Source: Bacteroidales bacterium
GTDB lineage: Bacteria > Bacteroidota > Bacteroidia > Bacteroidales > P3
Direction: 5' to 3'
Length of the DNA stretch: 64,000 nt
Assembly (NCBI GenBank): GCA_022482545.1
Contig: JAKVOZ010000003.1
Coordinates: forward strand, 1-64,000
The position numbers and the translations under genes were made by a program. Below the pieces are notes generated by a model, which was not told the origin of the DNA, searched no databases, and was given only the letters and a program-made list of their open reading frames with translations. Below, in pieces: positions 52,642-61,119 of this stretch. The first letter of the stretch is position 1. Each line of letters opens with the position of its first letter.

Positions 52642-54141
52642 TTAGAATTGAAAATAGATGAATGGTTGTATTTGTGAACTCTTTGTTTGAACGAGAATAA
52701 AGACAACAATCAAAGCAACCATTATTTTAAAAACAATATGTAGTGAATAAAAACATTCTCTTATTCCTTCTTTCCATTTTGTTGGAAGGATATGTATAAT
52801 TAATGCAAAGAATATTATTGTTAATGGTTTCCAATATGCAAGAAATACTTTATCTATTATCTCAAAATGAAAATATGTAAACATTCTCTCAAACATCATT
52901 ATTGCTGAATTAAAATCATCTGCCCTAAAAAATACCCATAATCCTGCAACAAAATGAAAAGTTATTATGCAAGAAAAAACTCTCCATACTTTATTTTTTA
53001 TTAGTTTAGGAAAAGCATTGTTAAATATCTTATCAAACACAAGCCCTATTCCATGCAAAAATCCCCAAAAAATAAACTTCAAATTAGCACCATGCCAAAG
53101 CCCTCCAAGTAACATTGTTGTAAGAAGATTAATATATTGTCTAAACTTTCCTTTTCTATTTCCACCAAGAGAGATATAAAGATAATCTTTAAGCCATGTT
53201 GAAAGTGAAATATGCCAACGATGCCAAAAATCTGTTATATTTACTGCCTTGTATGGAGAATTGAAGTTAATAGGAAGATGAAAACCAAACAACAAAGAAA
53301 CCGCAATAGCAATATCAGTATAACCAGAGAAATCGCAATAAATCTGCATCGTATAACCGTAGGCTGCTAAAAGATTTTCTATACCAGAATATGAAGAAGG
53401 TAAAGAAAACACACGGTCAACAAAATTTATTGATATGAAATCCGATACAAAGATTTTTTTTATCAATCCATTAAGTATAAAAAAGAAAGCAATATTAAAA
53501 TCACGTTTTGTTAATGAGTATGGTTTATATAGTTGTGGCAAAAAATTATCTGCTCTTACTATTGGTCCTGCAACAAGTTGTGGAAAAAATGATAGATAGA
53601 ATGCAAAATCACAAAATGTTGGTTGTCGTTTTATTCTATTACGATAAACATCTACCACATAACTTATTGCTTGAAAAGTATAAAAAGAAATACCTACGGG
53701 AAGTATGATTTTATCAATAGTAAAACTTGTTCCAAAACTATTATTAACAAACAATGATAAATAATTTGTTTTCTCTATGTTTGAACCAAAGTATGTGTTT
53801 AATATATCTATAAAAAAATATGTATATTTAAAATAAGCAAGAAAAGCAAGATTGATTACAACACCAAGAGTTAGCAAGATTTTTTTCTTCAATCTTGTCT
53901 TTAAAGCAAATATACCTTTGCCCACAAAAAAATCCAGAACAGTTACAATCAAAAGTAAAGAAACAAAAGTGCCGGAAGATTTGTAATAAAAGAAAAAACT
54001 AACTAAAGCAAGATAGAGATGAGATAGTTTAAGTTTGTTTTTTATGAAAGCAAAGATGATTAGGACTATTAATAAAAATATCCAAAAATATAGTTGGGTA
54101 AAAAGTAGTGGCGATTGAGACGAATAAGAAAAAAAATTCAT
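52642..54141 (-). CDS. MBOAT-family O-acyltransferase (AlgI-like)
   Basis: 499 aa, multi-pass inner-membrane enzyme with about ten hydrophobic helices. The family motifs are DFWHRWHISLSTWLKDYLYI, SLGGNRKG, and the catalytic His in LLGGLWHGANLKFIFWG. AlgI-type MBOAT enzymes transfer acyl groups to extracellular polysaccharides, with help from SGNH-family esterases or transferases. A periplasmic SGNH protein is encoded at 26701, but not next to this gene. A link to the polysaccharide exported by Wza/Wzc is plausible but not shown. The gene is not closely followed by others on its strand. Confidence 0.92.
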   Translation of the reverse strand: MNFFSYSSQSPLLFTQLYFWIFLLIVLIIFAFIKNKLKLSHLYLALVSFFFYYKSSGTFVSLLLIVTVLDFFVGKGIFALKTRLKKKILLTLGVVINLAFLAYFKYTYFFIDILNTYFGSNIEKTNYLSLFVNNSFGTSFTIDKIILPVGISFYTFQAISYVVDVYRNRIKRQPTFCDFAFYLSFFPQLVAGPIVRADNFLPQLYKPYSLTKRDFNIAFFFILNGLIKKIFVSDFISINFVDRVFSLPSSYSGIENLLAAYGYTMQIYCDFSGYTDIAIAVSLLFGFHLPINFNSPYKAVNITDFWHRWHISLSTWLKDYLYISLGGNRKGKFRQYINLLTTMLLGGLWHGANLKFIFWGFLHGIGLVFDKIFNNAFPKLIKNKVWRVFSCIITFHFVAGLWVFFRADDFNSAIMMFERMFTYFHFEIIDKVFLAYWKPLTIIFFALIIHILPTKWKEGIRECFYSLHIVFKIMVALIVVFILVQTKSSQIQPFIYFQF

Positions 54142-54164
54142 AAAAAAACAAAAACAAATTAATA

Positions 54165-54206
54165 ATAATAAAAAACCTTGTAAATTGTAATAATCTACAA
54201 GGTTTT
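54165..54206 (-). terminator. Terminator of tRNA-Val
   Basis: AAAACCTTGTA and TACAAGGTTTT form an 11-bp stem with a 12-nt loop; on the minus strand it is followed by a T-run. It sits just downstream of the tRNA. Confidence 0.82.
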
Positions 54207-54216
54207 CTTTTTCTTG

Positions 54217-54291
54217 TGGGAGTAATAGGAGTCGAACCTATGACCCTCTGCTTGTAAGGCAGATGCTCTAAACCAACTGAGCTATACTCCC
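54217..54291 (-). tRNA. tRNA-Val (anticodon TAC)
   Basis: The minus strand gives a full cloverleaf: a 7-bp acceptor stem (GGGAGTA with TACTCCC), D-arm AGCTCAGTTGG, anticodon stem TCTGC/GCAGA with loop CTTACAA, and T-arm GGTTCGACTCC. The anticodon TAC reads valine codons GTA and GTG. The discriminator base is A; CCA is not encoded. Confidence 0.97.
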
Positions 54292-54307
54292 TTGAAGTTT
54301 GCGTTTG

Positions 54308-54315
54308 CAAAAATA
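54308..54315 (-). promoter_or_regulatory. -7 promoter element of tRNA-Val
   Basis: On the minus strand this reads TATTTTTG, 16 bp before the tRNA. Confidence 0.72.
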
Positions 54316-54354
54316 CAACATTATTTTATTCTGACAAATTATTTTCTCACTTTT

Positions 54355-55668
54355 TTAAAAAAAATCTACTTTTTTACCTTTTATTTTATCATTTATTATG
54401 CCCTTTTCATAAACTTTTTCTCCATTAATAATTGTCATAAATATAGCATTATCAAATGTTTGCCCTTCTATTGGAGACCAAGAGCATTTGTATAAAATGT
54501 TTTCTTTATTTACTGTCGTTTTTTTATTAGGATTTATTACCACAAGGTCTGCAAAATAACCTTCTTTTATAAATCCTCTATCTTTTATATGAAATCTTTT
54601 TGCTGGATTTTGACACATTTTCTCAACAATAAGCGATAAGTCCCATTTTTCTTCTTTCATTATTTGCAACATCATCAAAAGCGAATGTTGTATTGAAACA
54701 ATACCGGAAGGACACGAAAAATACTCTTTTTGTTTCTCTTCCAAAAGATGAGGGGCATGGTCTGTTGCAATAATATCAATAAAATTCTCTTTTAATGCTT
54801 TCCTTAATAGTTTTCTATCTTGTGATGTTTTTATAGAAGGATTGCATTTAATAAGATTACCTTTTTCTTTATAATCTTCATCACAAAACCACAGATGATT
54901 AGGACTAACTTCGCTTGTTATGTTCTTATTTTCTATTTGTTCATTACTTAAAAGTGCTATCTCTTTTGCTGTTGAAACATGAGCAAGATGAAAATTTGTA
55001 TTATATTTTTTTGCCAAAGATATTGCAAAACTACTACTCTTAAAACATTCTTTATCATCACGTATCAATGAATGAATGTTGTATGGCAATATTTTCTTAT
55101 CTTTAAATCGCTTTTTATTCTCTTCTATCATTTTTTCATCTTCACAATGTGCTGTAATAATAAAAGGACTTAATTGAAAAAGTCTGTCTATTGCTTTTTC
55201 GTTATCAACAAGCATATTACCAGTAGAAGAACCTAAGAAAAGTTTTAATCCACATACATCGTTCTTTGGAAGATTTATCGCATCATCAATATTATTATTA
55301 GTTAAACCAAAATAAAAACCATAATTGCAAATCATATTATCTTTTGCAATTATGGCTTTATTATTAAGTTTTTCAATATCTATTATTGGTGGATTGTTGT
55401 TTGGCATATCAAATACTGTCGTTATGCCTCCTGCAACAGATGCTCTGGATTCGCTCAACATATCTGCTTTATATTCACTTCCTGGTTGGCGAAAATGAGT
55501 ATGAATATCAATAACTCCTGGAATAATAATCATATCTCTACAATCTATTATCTCAGTATTTGCTGGTAAAGTAATATCTTCTTGGCTTATTCCCTTTATT
55601 CTATCATTTTCAATAAGTATATTACTTATCTTATCTATTACTTTTCCACCTTTAAGATATTTATACAT
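54355..55668 (-). CDS. pyrC: Dihydroorotase (class I)
   Basis: Closes carbamoyl-aspartate to dihydroorotate in pyrimidine synthesis. The amidohydrolase metal motif VIDIHTHFRQPG is near residue 55, and GLKLFLGSSTGNMLVD carries the region around the carbamylated-Lys-type site of the family. Further metal ligands are in ITAHCED, FHLAHVSTA and IATDHAPHLLEEK. At 437 aa it is the longer class I form. It is the first of a minus-strand group transcribed away from the zinc-ribbon gene, whose end lies 18 bp upstream. Confidence 0.93.
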   Translation of the reverse strand: MYKYLKGGKVIDKISNILIENDRIKGISQEDITLPANTEIIDCRDMIIIPGVIDIHTHFRQPGSEYKADMLSESRASVAGGITTVFDMPNNNPPIIDIEKLNNKAIIAKDNMICNYGFYFGLTNNNIDDAINLPKNDVCGLKLFLGSSTGNMLVDNEKAIDRLFQLSPFIITAHCEDEKMIEENKKRFKDKKILPYNIHSLIRDDKECFKSSSFAISLAKKYNTNFHLAHVSTAKEIALLSNEQIENKNITSEVSPNHLWFCDEDYKEKGNLIKCNPSIKTSQDRKLLRKALKENFIDIIATDHAPHLLEEKQKEYFSCPSGIVSIQHSLLMMLQIMKEEKWDLSLIVEKMCQNPAKRFHIKDRGFIKEGYFADLVVINPNKKTTVNKENILYKCSWSPIEGQTFDNAIFMTIINGEKVYEKGIINDKIKGKKVDFF

Positions 55669-55686
55669 TATTATAATAATATAATA

Positions 55687-56493
55687 TTATATTGTTTCTT
55701 TATCAACATCTTCTACTATTGATTCATCTACAAGAATTCTTCCGCAATATTCACAGACAATTATTTTCTTGTGCATCTTAATATCCATTTGTCTTTGATG
55801 TGCTATCTTATTAAAACAACCACCACAAGCATCTCTATCTACACTAACAACAGCAAGTCCATTTCTTGCATTCTTACGAATACGTTTAAAGGCTGTTAAA
55901 TATCTCTCTTCTACGTGTTTTTCTTCCTCTTGTGCTTTCTTTAACAAAACTTCCTCTCTTTCTGATGTATCTTTTATGATATCATCAAGTTCAGATTTCT
56001 TTTGTTCTAAGTCTTTTTGTTTCTCAACAAGATTATTTTGACTTGCTTCTAATGTTGTCTTAAAATTATCTATGCTATGAGTTGCTTCTCTTATTCTTTT
56101 TTCACAAAGTTGTATCTCTAAATCTTGGAACTCTATTTCTTTGGCAAGAGATTCATATTCACGATTGTTTTTAACTTTGTTTTGTTGTGCTTCGTATTTT
56201 GCTATCAATTCTTTATGTTGAGCAATATCATTCTTAAATCCACTAACATCAGATTCCATTTTTTTCATTTCCTCTGTCTGCTTAGTTATTCTTGTATTTA
56301 AGCCCTCTATTGCATCTTCTAAATCTTGTATTTCCAAAGGCAACTCTCCCCTAACAATACGCAATTTATCTATCTCTGACTCTATTTTTTGCAATCTATA
56401 CAATGCTGTCAATCTTCTTTCAACAACGACATCTGCATCTTGATTATGAAAAACTGGCTTTTCTTCTTCTACTTTTTTTGCTTTTCTTGGCAT
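55687..56493 (-). CDS. Coiled-coil protein with C4 zinc ribbon
   Basis: 268 aa, cytosolic. An N-terminal Lys-rich tail is followed by a long coiled coil (about residues 30-190; for example LEDAIEGLNTRITKQTEEMK), then a C4-type zinc ribbon: ACGGCFNKIAHQRQMDIK and VCEYCGRILVD, with two CxxC pairs. Homologues such as CT398 and Cdsn-type proteins are proposed to act in nucleic-acid binding or secretion regulation. The neighbour is a Nif3-family gene 3 bp upstream, a common pairing. Confidence 0.88.
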   Translation of the reverse strand: MPRKAKKVEEEKPVFHNQDADVVVERRLTALYRLQKIESEIDKLRIVRGELPLEIQDLEDAIEGLNTRITKQTEEMKKMESDVSGFKNDIAQHKELIAKYEAQQNKVKNNREYESLAKEIEFQDLEIQLCEKRIREATHSIDNFKTTLEASQNNLVEKQKDLEQKKSELDDIIKDTSEREEVLLKKAQEEEKHVEERYLTAFKRIRKNARNGLAVVSVDRDACGGCFNKIAHQRQMDIKMHKKIIVCEYCGRILVDESIVEDVDKETI

Positions 56494-56496
56494 AAT

Positions 56497-57288
56497 TTAT
56501 ATGAATTTTACTCTGTTTGTTTCTATCGTTAAATATAAGGGTGCAAAATTACTAAACTTTTTTGAAATTATTTCAATTATTCTTTGTTTTATAAATTGTT
56601 CGCTTTCAAAATGTCCTATATCTGCAATTATTATTTCATTCTCGTAAGTAAGAAAATCATGATATTTTATATCTCCTGTAAGAAAACAATCACAATTTTT
56701 CTCTATTGCTTGATTTACAAAACTTATTCCACTCCCTCCACATATTGCTATCTTTTTTATTCTTTTATTTTCATTACCAACATATCTTATTGAAGGTAAA
56801 GAAAGTTTTTGTTTAACTTGATTTAAATAATCTTTCAACGCTATCTCTTCTTGCAAATATCCTATTGCTCCTATTCCAAGATAGTTTGCGTCCTTATTTT
56901 CGCTATCTACTAATCTCTCTATGTTTATTAAACCAAGATTTTTTGCTAAAACATCATTCACTCCAACAATCGCACTATCCATATTTGTATGACAAGCATA
57001 AATAGATATATCATTTTTTATCGCAAGAGTAAGTATTTTTGTTATCTGATTATCTTCGCTTAATTTTTTTATTGAATGAAAAATAAAAGGGTGATGAGAA
57101 ATAATTAGATTACAATGTTGTTCTATTGCTTTTTCAACACTTGACGAAAAAACATCAAGACAAACATAAACACCTTTGCATTCCTTATCTTTTTCTCCAA
57201 CAATTAATCCACTATTATCATAACTCTCTTGCCAAGAAAGCGGTGCTATTTGCTCAATACAATCTATTATATCTTTTATTTTTACCAT
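56497..57288 (-). CDS. Nif3-like dinuclear metal centre protein
   Basis: 263 aa from ATG 57288. Nif3/YbgI motifs are present: IAPLSWQESYDNSGLIVG, LIISHHPFIFHSIKKL (two metal-binding His), AIYACHTNMDSA-like sequence (SIYACHTNMDSAIVGVND), and a C-terminal DIGHFESEQ with a further His/Glu pair. Members are toroidal hexamers with two metals; GTP cyclohydrolase-like and repair roles have been proposed. Many Bacteroidota forms exceed 360 aa with a central insertion; this one lacks it. The frame also opens at GTG 57312, but those codons fall in a short repeat. Confidence 0.92.
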   Translation of the reverse strand: MVKIKDIIDCIEQIAPLSWQESYDNSGLIVGEKDKECKGVYVCLDVFSSSVEKAIEQHCNLIISHHPFIFHSIKKLSEDNQITKILTLAIKNDISIYACHTNMDSAIVGVNDVLAKNLGLINIERLVDSENKDANYLGIGAIGYLQEEIALKDYLNQVKQKLSLPSIRYVGNENKRIKKIAICGGSGISFVNQAIEKNCDCFLTGDIKYHDFLTYENEIIIADIGHFESEQFIKQRIIEIISKKFSNFAPLYLTIETNRVKFI

Positions 57289-57300
57289 TATTTTCCTCTT

Positions 57301-57334
57301 TTCGCTATTCACTATTCACTTTTCGCTATTCACT
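57301..57334. repeat. Two-unit 21-bp repeat before the Nif3 gene
   Basis: TTCGCTATTCACT begins at 57301 and again at 57322, 21 bp apart, with further TATTCACT and TTTTCACT words around it. It occupies the short gap between mnmA and the Nif3-like gene. Confidence 0.8.
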
Positions 57335-57346
57335 TCTATCTTTTCA

Positions 57347-58399
57347 CTATTTTATCACTCCACTGCCAAAACATAATCGCATATCTTTATCATAAATAAC
57401 TCCAAATTGTCCTTGTGCAATGCCTTGAATCTTCTTTTCGGACTCAATATGATAGATGTCGCCGTGTTTAGTTAATATTCCACGAGTGAAATCTGGCGTA
57501 TGACGTATTTTAAATGTTATTTCTTTTTCGCCATGAAAGTCTCCAAATACATCTTCTGTTATAAAATGAAAATGTTCTAAGTCCATATTAGTGCCATATT
57601 GCGCAATAGGGTCGTAACCTTGCGAAACATAAAGAACATTGTTAGGAATATCTTTCTTAACAACAAAATAAGGTCCTCCGCTAAGCCCAAGTCCTTTCCT
57701 CTGTCCTATTGTATGAAACCAGAAACCATTATGTTGTCCAAGTATTTTGCCATTTTCCATCTCCACAATGTCGCCTTTTTTCTCTCCAAGATACTTTTTA
57801 ATGAAATCATTGTAATTTATCTTGCCCAAAAAACATATTCCCTGACTGTCTTTCCTCGTTGCAGAAGGAAGATTTTCTTTTGCCGCCAACTGTCTTACTT
57901 CACTCTTTGGCATATTACCTATTGGAAACATTATCTTTTGAAGTTGGTCGTAAGTTATTTGTGCTAAAAAATCTGTTTGGTCTTTAACCTTATCTTTGGC
58001 TGTTGAAAGAAAAACCTTATCATTAATATTTGTTGTTGTGCAATAATGTCCTGTCGCTATCTTATCAAAATCCTTGCCCCATTTTTCATTAAAAGCACCA
58101 AATTTTATCATCTTATTGCACATCACATCAGGGTTTGGAGTAAGTCCTTGCTCAACTTGATTGATAGTATATTTAACAACAGTTGCAAAATATTCGTCTT
58201 GCAAAGAGACAATCTCCATCTTACAACCATATTTCTTTGCTATAAAAGAAGTTATTTCAATATCCTCTTCCTTAGGACAATCACTGTCGTCCATACCTAT
58301 TTTAATATAAAAAATAGTTGGATTATATCCCATTTCTTTTAGAAGATATACTATCACAGAACTATCAACGCCCCCAGAAACTAATGCTGCTATATTCAT
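57347..58399 (-). CDS. mnmA: tRNA 2-thiouridylase MnmA
   Basis: Installs the 2-thio group on the wobble uridine of tRNA-Lys, -Glu and -Gln. The PP-loop is ALVSGGVDSSV at the N-terminus; the catalytic Cys pair is in NPDVMCNKMIKFG and SQGICFLGKINY; HTIGQRKGLGL is the C-terminal signature. It has 350 aa from ATG 58399. The frame also opens at TTG 58408, but this lies in the -7 element, so the start is 58399. The short leader this implies is noted separately. Confidence 0.95.
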   Translation of the reverse strand: MNIAALVSGGVDSSVIVYLLKEMGYNPTIFYIKIGMDDSDCPKEEDIEITSFIAKKYGCKMEIVSLQDEYFATVVKYTINQVEQGLTPNPDVMCNKMIKFGAFNEKWGKDFDKIATGHYCTTTNINDKVFLSTAKDKVKDQTDFLAQITYDQLQKIMFPIGNMPKSEVRQLAAKENLPSATRKDSQGICFLGKINYNDFIKKYLGEKKGDIVEMENGKILGQHNGFWFHTIGQRKGLGLSGGPYFVVKKDIPNNVLYVSQGYDPIAQYGTNMDLEHFHFITEDVFGDFHGEKEITFKIRHTPDFTRGILTKHGDIYHIESEKKIQGIAQGQFGVIYDKDMRLCFGSGVIK

Positions 58400-58405
58400 A
58401 ATTTG

Positions 58406-58413
58406 CAAAAGTA
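58406..58413 (-). promoter_or_regulatory. -7 promoter element of mnmA
   Basis: On the minus strand this reads TACTTTTG, ending 6 bp before the ATG at 58399. A transcript would start almost at the start codon. Confidence 0.7.
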
Positions 58414-58442
58414 CTACTTTTTTTTATAATTTCAGTAAAATA

Positions 58443-58632
58443 TAACTTTGTTTTGCTAATATGTAACTTTGTTTGAGCAAAATAGAATAGCGATTCATTA
58501 AATTCTTTCTTTATTCTATTTCAACATAATGCCATTCTATTAGTAACATAATGCCATTCTATAAAATCATAATGCCATTCTGTTGCAACATAATGCCATT
58601 CTATAACTAACATAATGCCATTTTGTTTTATT
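58443..58632. repeat. Intergenic 21-22-bp periodic array, ATAATGCCATT family (locus 3)
   Basis: It fills half of the 415-bp spacer between mnmA and the DUF1573 genes. TAACTTTG begins at 58443 and 58464 (21 bp). Then come the unit GAATAGCGATTCATT at 58485 and TTTCTTTATTCTATTTCA at 58506, and then ATAATGCCATT cores at 58526, 58548, 58569, 58590 and 58612: spacing 22, 21, 21 and 22 bp, as at locus 1. The flank TTTCTTTATTCTATTTC is the inverse of the locus 1 flank GAATAGAATAAAGAAA. Bases 58633-58785 are AT-rich with nothing else recognised. Confidence 0.87.
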
Positions 58633-58785
58633 CTCTTCAAAAAATAATCTTCTCTATCCTTATAATAACTCACTTTTATAAGAAAATAAACTAAGGAATT
58701 CTTTTAACTTTATATTTTTATAATACGTTTAATAAATTTTCGTTACTTTTTTAAATATTTATTTTGTTTGCAAAAAAAACTATTG

Positions 58786-58793
58786 TAACTTTG
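58786..58793 (+). promoter_or_regulatory. -7 promoter element of the DUF1573 pair
   Basis: TAACTTTG followed by CAAA lies 30 bp before ATG 58824; the frame's earlier start (58764) would precede it. Confidence 0.72.
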
Positions 58794-58823
58794 CAAATTA
58801 TAAAAGAAGAAAAGAGTTTTTTA

Positions 58824-59315
58824 ATGAAAAGAAATCGCCTCCATATTATAAGTTTCATCGTTGTTATTGCTTTCATTTTAACAGCGGGGACAAGCTATAG
58901 CCAAACTAATAAAAGAAAAAAAGATAAGAAAACAACAACTGCTACCGAAGTGGTAAAGAATCTTTTTAAGCCGGAAAGCAACGGATTGCAAAGACCTAAG
59001 ATTGCTTTTGACAAAACATTCTATGATTATGGCGAAATAAAAAGAGGCTCTGATGGAGAAGTGTTTTTTACGGTAACAAATGAAGGAAACGGTGCATTGG
59101 TTCTTTCAAATGTTAGTGCTTCTTGCGGTTGCACTGTTGTGGATTATTCAAAAGATGCTATACAACCAAAAGCAAAGAGTAAGATTAAAGTAAAATATAA
59201 TACAAATATTGTTGGCGAGATAAAAAGAAGCGTTACTGTTATTTGCAATGATGTAGATAAGCCAAGGACAGTGCTTTTATTAACGGGCAATGTTGTAAAA
59301 GATGAACAAGATTAA
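58824..59315 (+). CDS. Exported DUF1573 protein 1
   Basis: 163 aa from ATG 58824, chosen because the promoter element at 58786 lies inside the longer frame. A signal peptide (MKRNRLHIISFIVVIAFILT, cleavage after YSQ) precedes one DUF1573 domain: FDKTFYDYGEIKRGSDGEV, FTVTNEGNGALVLSNVSASC and VKYNTNIVGEIKRSVTV. The fold is immunoglobulin-like, and the conserved CGCT near the middle (SASCGCTVVDY) is typical. It is likely in the periplasm or on the surface. Function unknown. A shorter paralogue follows after 49 bp. Confidence 0.88.
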   Translation: MKRNRLHIISFIVVIAFILTAGTSYSQTNKRKKDKKTTTATEVVKNLFKPESNGLQRPKIAFDKTFYDYGEIKRGSDGEVFFTVTNEGNGALVLSNVSASCGCTVVDYSKDAIQPKAKSKIKVKYNTNIVGEIKRSVTVICNDVDKPRTVLLLTGNVVKDEQD

Positions 59316-59364
59316 TTAAATAAGAATATAAATTATAGAACAATAAATAAAAATACTTAAAGAG

Positions 59365-59781
59365 ATGAAAAAATTATTTTTAACAATGCTACTTGTTTTA
59401 GCAGTAGTATTTGGAGCAAGCGCTCAAGAAAAGAAAAACGGCAAAATTCAAACAAAAACACCAACACAAGCACAGATAACATTTACAGAGATGGAACATA
59501 ATTATGGAAATGTTGAAAAAGGTGGCAATGGTGTTTGTGAGTTTGTTTATAAGAACACAGGCAAAGCACCACTTATGCTTACAAACGTTAGAAGTTCTTG
59601 TGGCTGTACTATACCTTCATGGAGCAGAGAACCACTTATGCCAGGAAAAACTGCATCAATCAAAGTAAAATACAACACAAACAATGTTGGTCCTATTAAT
59701 AAGAGCATAACTGTTGAAAGCAATGCTGGAAATAATAGAGTCGTTTTGAAAATAAAAGGAACAGTAGTTCAAAAATCATAA
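59365..59781 (+). CDS. Exported DUF1573 protein 2
   Basis: 138 aa with a signal peptide (MKKLFLTMLLVLAVVFGASA). The DUF1573 domain has FTEMEHNYGNVEKGGNGVC, RSSCGCTIPSWSREPLMPG and KYNTNNVGPINKSITVESNA. It parallels the preceding gene domain for domain, so they are tandem paralogues. Likely periplasmic; role unknown. The aminotransferase gene follows after 24 bp and may share the transcript. Confidence 0.9.
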   Translation: MKKLFLTMLLVLAVVFGASAQEKKNGKIQTKTPTQAQITFTEMEHNYGNVEKGGNGVCEFVYKNTGKAPLMLTNVRSSCGCTIPSWSREPLMPGKTASIKVKYNTNNVGPINKSITVESNAGNNRVVLKIKGTVVQKS

Positions 59782-59805
59782 TAATTAAGAATAAAACAAT
59801 AAATC

Positions 59806-61005
59806 ATGCCAAAAATTTCTGAAAAAGGAACAATATTGCCAGCATCAGCAATTAGGAAATTAGTACCATTTGCAGACGCAGCAAAAGAAAGAGGAATAAA
59901 AATATATCACCTAAACATAGGTCAACCTGATATTCTAACGCCAAAAGGAGCCTTAGATACACTTAGAAAAGCAAATATGGATATAGTTGCTTACACTAAT
60001 TCAGCAGGAAACTTATCTTATAGGAAAAAACTTTGCGAATATTACGAAAGATATAATATTCATTTAACTCCAGAAGATATAATCGTTACTTGTGGAGGTA
60101 GTGAAGCATTGCAAATTGCTTTTAATGTATGTTTAAATAAAGGTGATGAGATTCTTATCCCTGAACCATATTATACAAATTATAATTCATTTGCTATTCT
60201 TTCGGATTCAATAATTAAAACTATTCCTTCAAGCATTGAAGATGGTTTTGCTCTTCCTCCAATAGAAGATTTTGAGAAAGCAATAACTCCAAAGACTAAA
60301 GCCATAATGGTTTGTAATCCAAACAATCCAACAGGTTATCTTTATAGCAAAGAAGAGATAATGAAACTTGCTTCTCTTGCAAAGAAACATGATTTGTATC
60401 TTTTTGCTGACGAAGTTTATAGAGAGTTTATTTATGACGGAAAGAAACATTTTTCTGTTATGGAAGTAGAAGGCTTAGAAGATAATGTTATTTTGCTTGA
60501 TTCTGTAAGCAAACGTTATTCTGCATGTGGAGCAAGAGAAGGTATGTTGATAAGTAAGAATAAAGAAGTGATGAAGTCTGCTATGAAAATGGCACAAGCA
60601 CGTCTTTGTCCACCTTATTTTGGACAAATATTTTCAGAATCTGCAATAGATACTCCTGATGAATATTTTGTTGAAGTAAATCACGAATATGATAGGAGAA
60701 GAAAAGCCTTAGTTGAAGCAATAAATAAGATACCAGGATGTAAATGTCCTATGCCAACAGGTGCTTTCTACACTGTAATACAAATGCCTATTGATGATAG
60801 TGATAAGTTCTGTAAATGGTTGCTTACTGACTTTAACCTTAATGGCGAAACAGTTATGTTGGCTCCTGCAACAGGATTTTATTCTGACCCTGAAAAAGGA
60901 AGAAAACAAGCTCGTATTACTTATTGCTTAAAGATTGAAGATCTTCTTGCCGGAATAAATTGTTTGAAAGAAGCATTAAAAGTTTATCCAGGAAGAACAT
61001 TATAA
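59806..61005 (+). CDS. Class I/II PLP aminotransferase (aspartate aminotransferase-like)
   Basis: 399 aa, cytosolic. Hallmarks are LNIGQPDILTPKGAL, YTNSAGNLSYRKKL, TCGGSEALQIAFNVCL, the Asn/Pro cofactor motif CNPNNPTGYLYSKEE, the Asp in LFADEVYREF, and the PLP-binding Lys in LLDSVSKRYSACGAREG. The C-terminal Arg is in KQARITYCL. Its subgroup includes aspartate/tyrosine aminotransferases, but the amino-acid preference cannot be read from the sequence. A terminator follows within about 45 bp. Confidence 0.93.
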   Translation: MPKISEKGTILPASAIRKLVPFADAAKERGIKIYHLNIGQPDILTPKGALDTLRKANMDIVAYTNSAGNLSYRKKLCEYYERYNIHLTPEDIIVTCGGSEALQIAFNVCLNKGDEILIPEPYYTNYNSFAILSDSIIKTIPSSIEDGFALPPIEDFEKAITPKTKAIMVCNPNNPTGYLYSKEEIMKLASLAKKHDLYLFADEVYREFIYDGKKHFSVMEVEGLEDNVILLDSVSKRYSACGAREGMLISKNKEVMKSAMKMAQARLCPPYFGQIFSESAIDTPDEYFVEVNHEYDRRRKALVEAINKIPGCKCPMPTGAFYTVIQMPIDDSDKFCKWLLTDFNLNGETVMLAPATGFYSDPEKGRKQARITYCLKIEDLLAGINCLKEALKVYPGRTL

Positions 61006-61047
61006 TTAACAGTTAATAATTAATAGTTAACAATTTATAATAAAAAT

Positions 61048-61083
61048 AAATCCCTATTATTCTTTATAATAGGGATTTTTTAT
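61048..61083 (+). terminator. Terminator of the aminotransferase gene
   Basis: AAATCCCTATTAT and ATAATAGGGATTT form a perfect 13-bp stem around a 5-nt loop, then a T-run. It can serve the plus-strand DUF1573-aminotransferase unit. Confidence 0.88.
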
Positions 61084-61119
61084 TTTAATAAAATAATTGT
61101 TTTTGCTAAATAAATTTTC

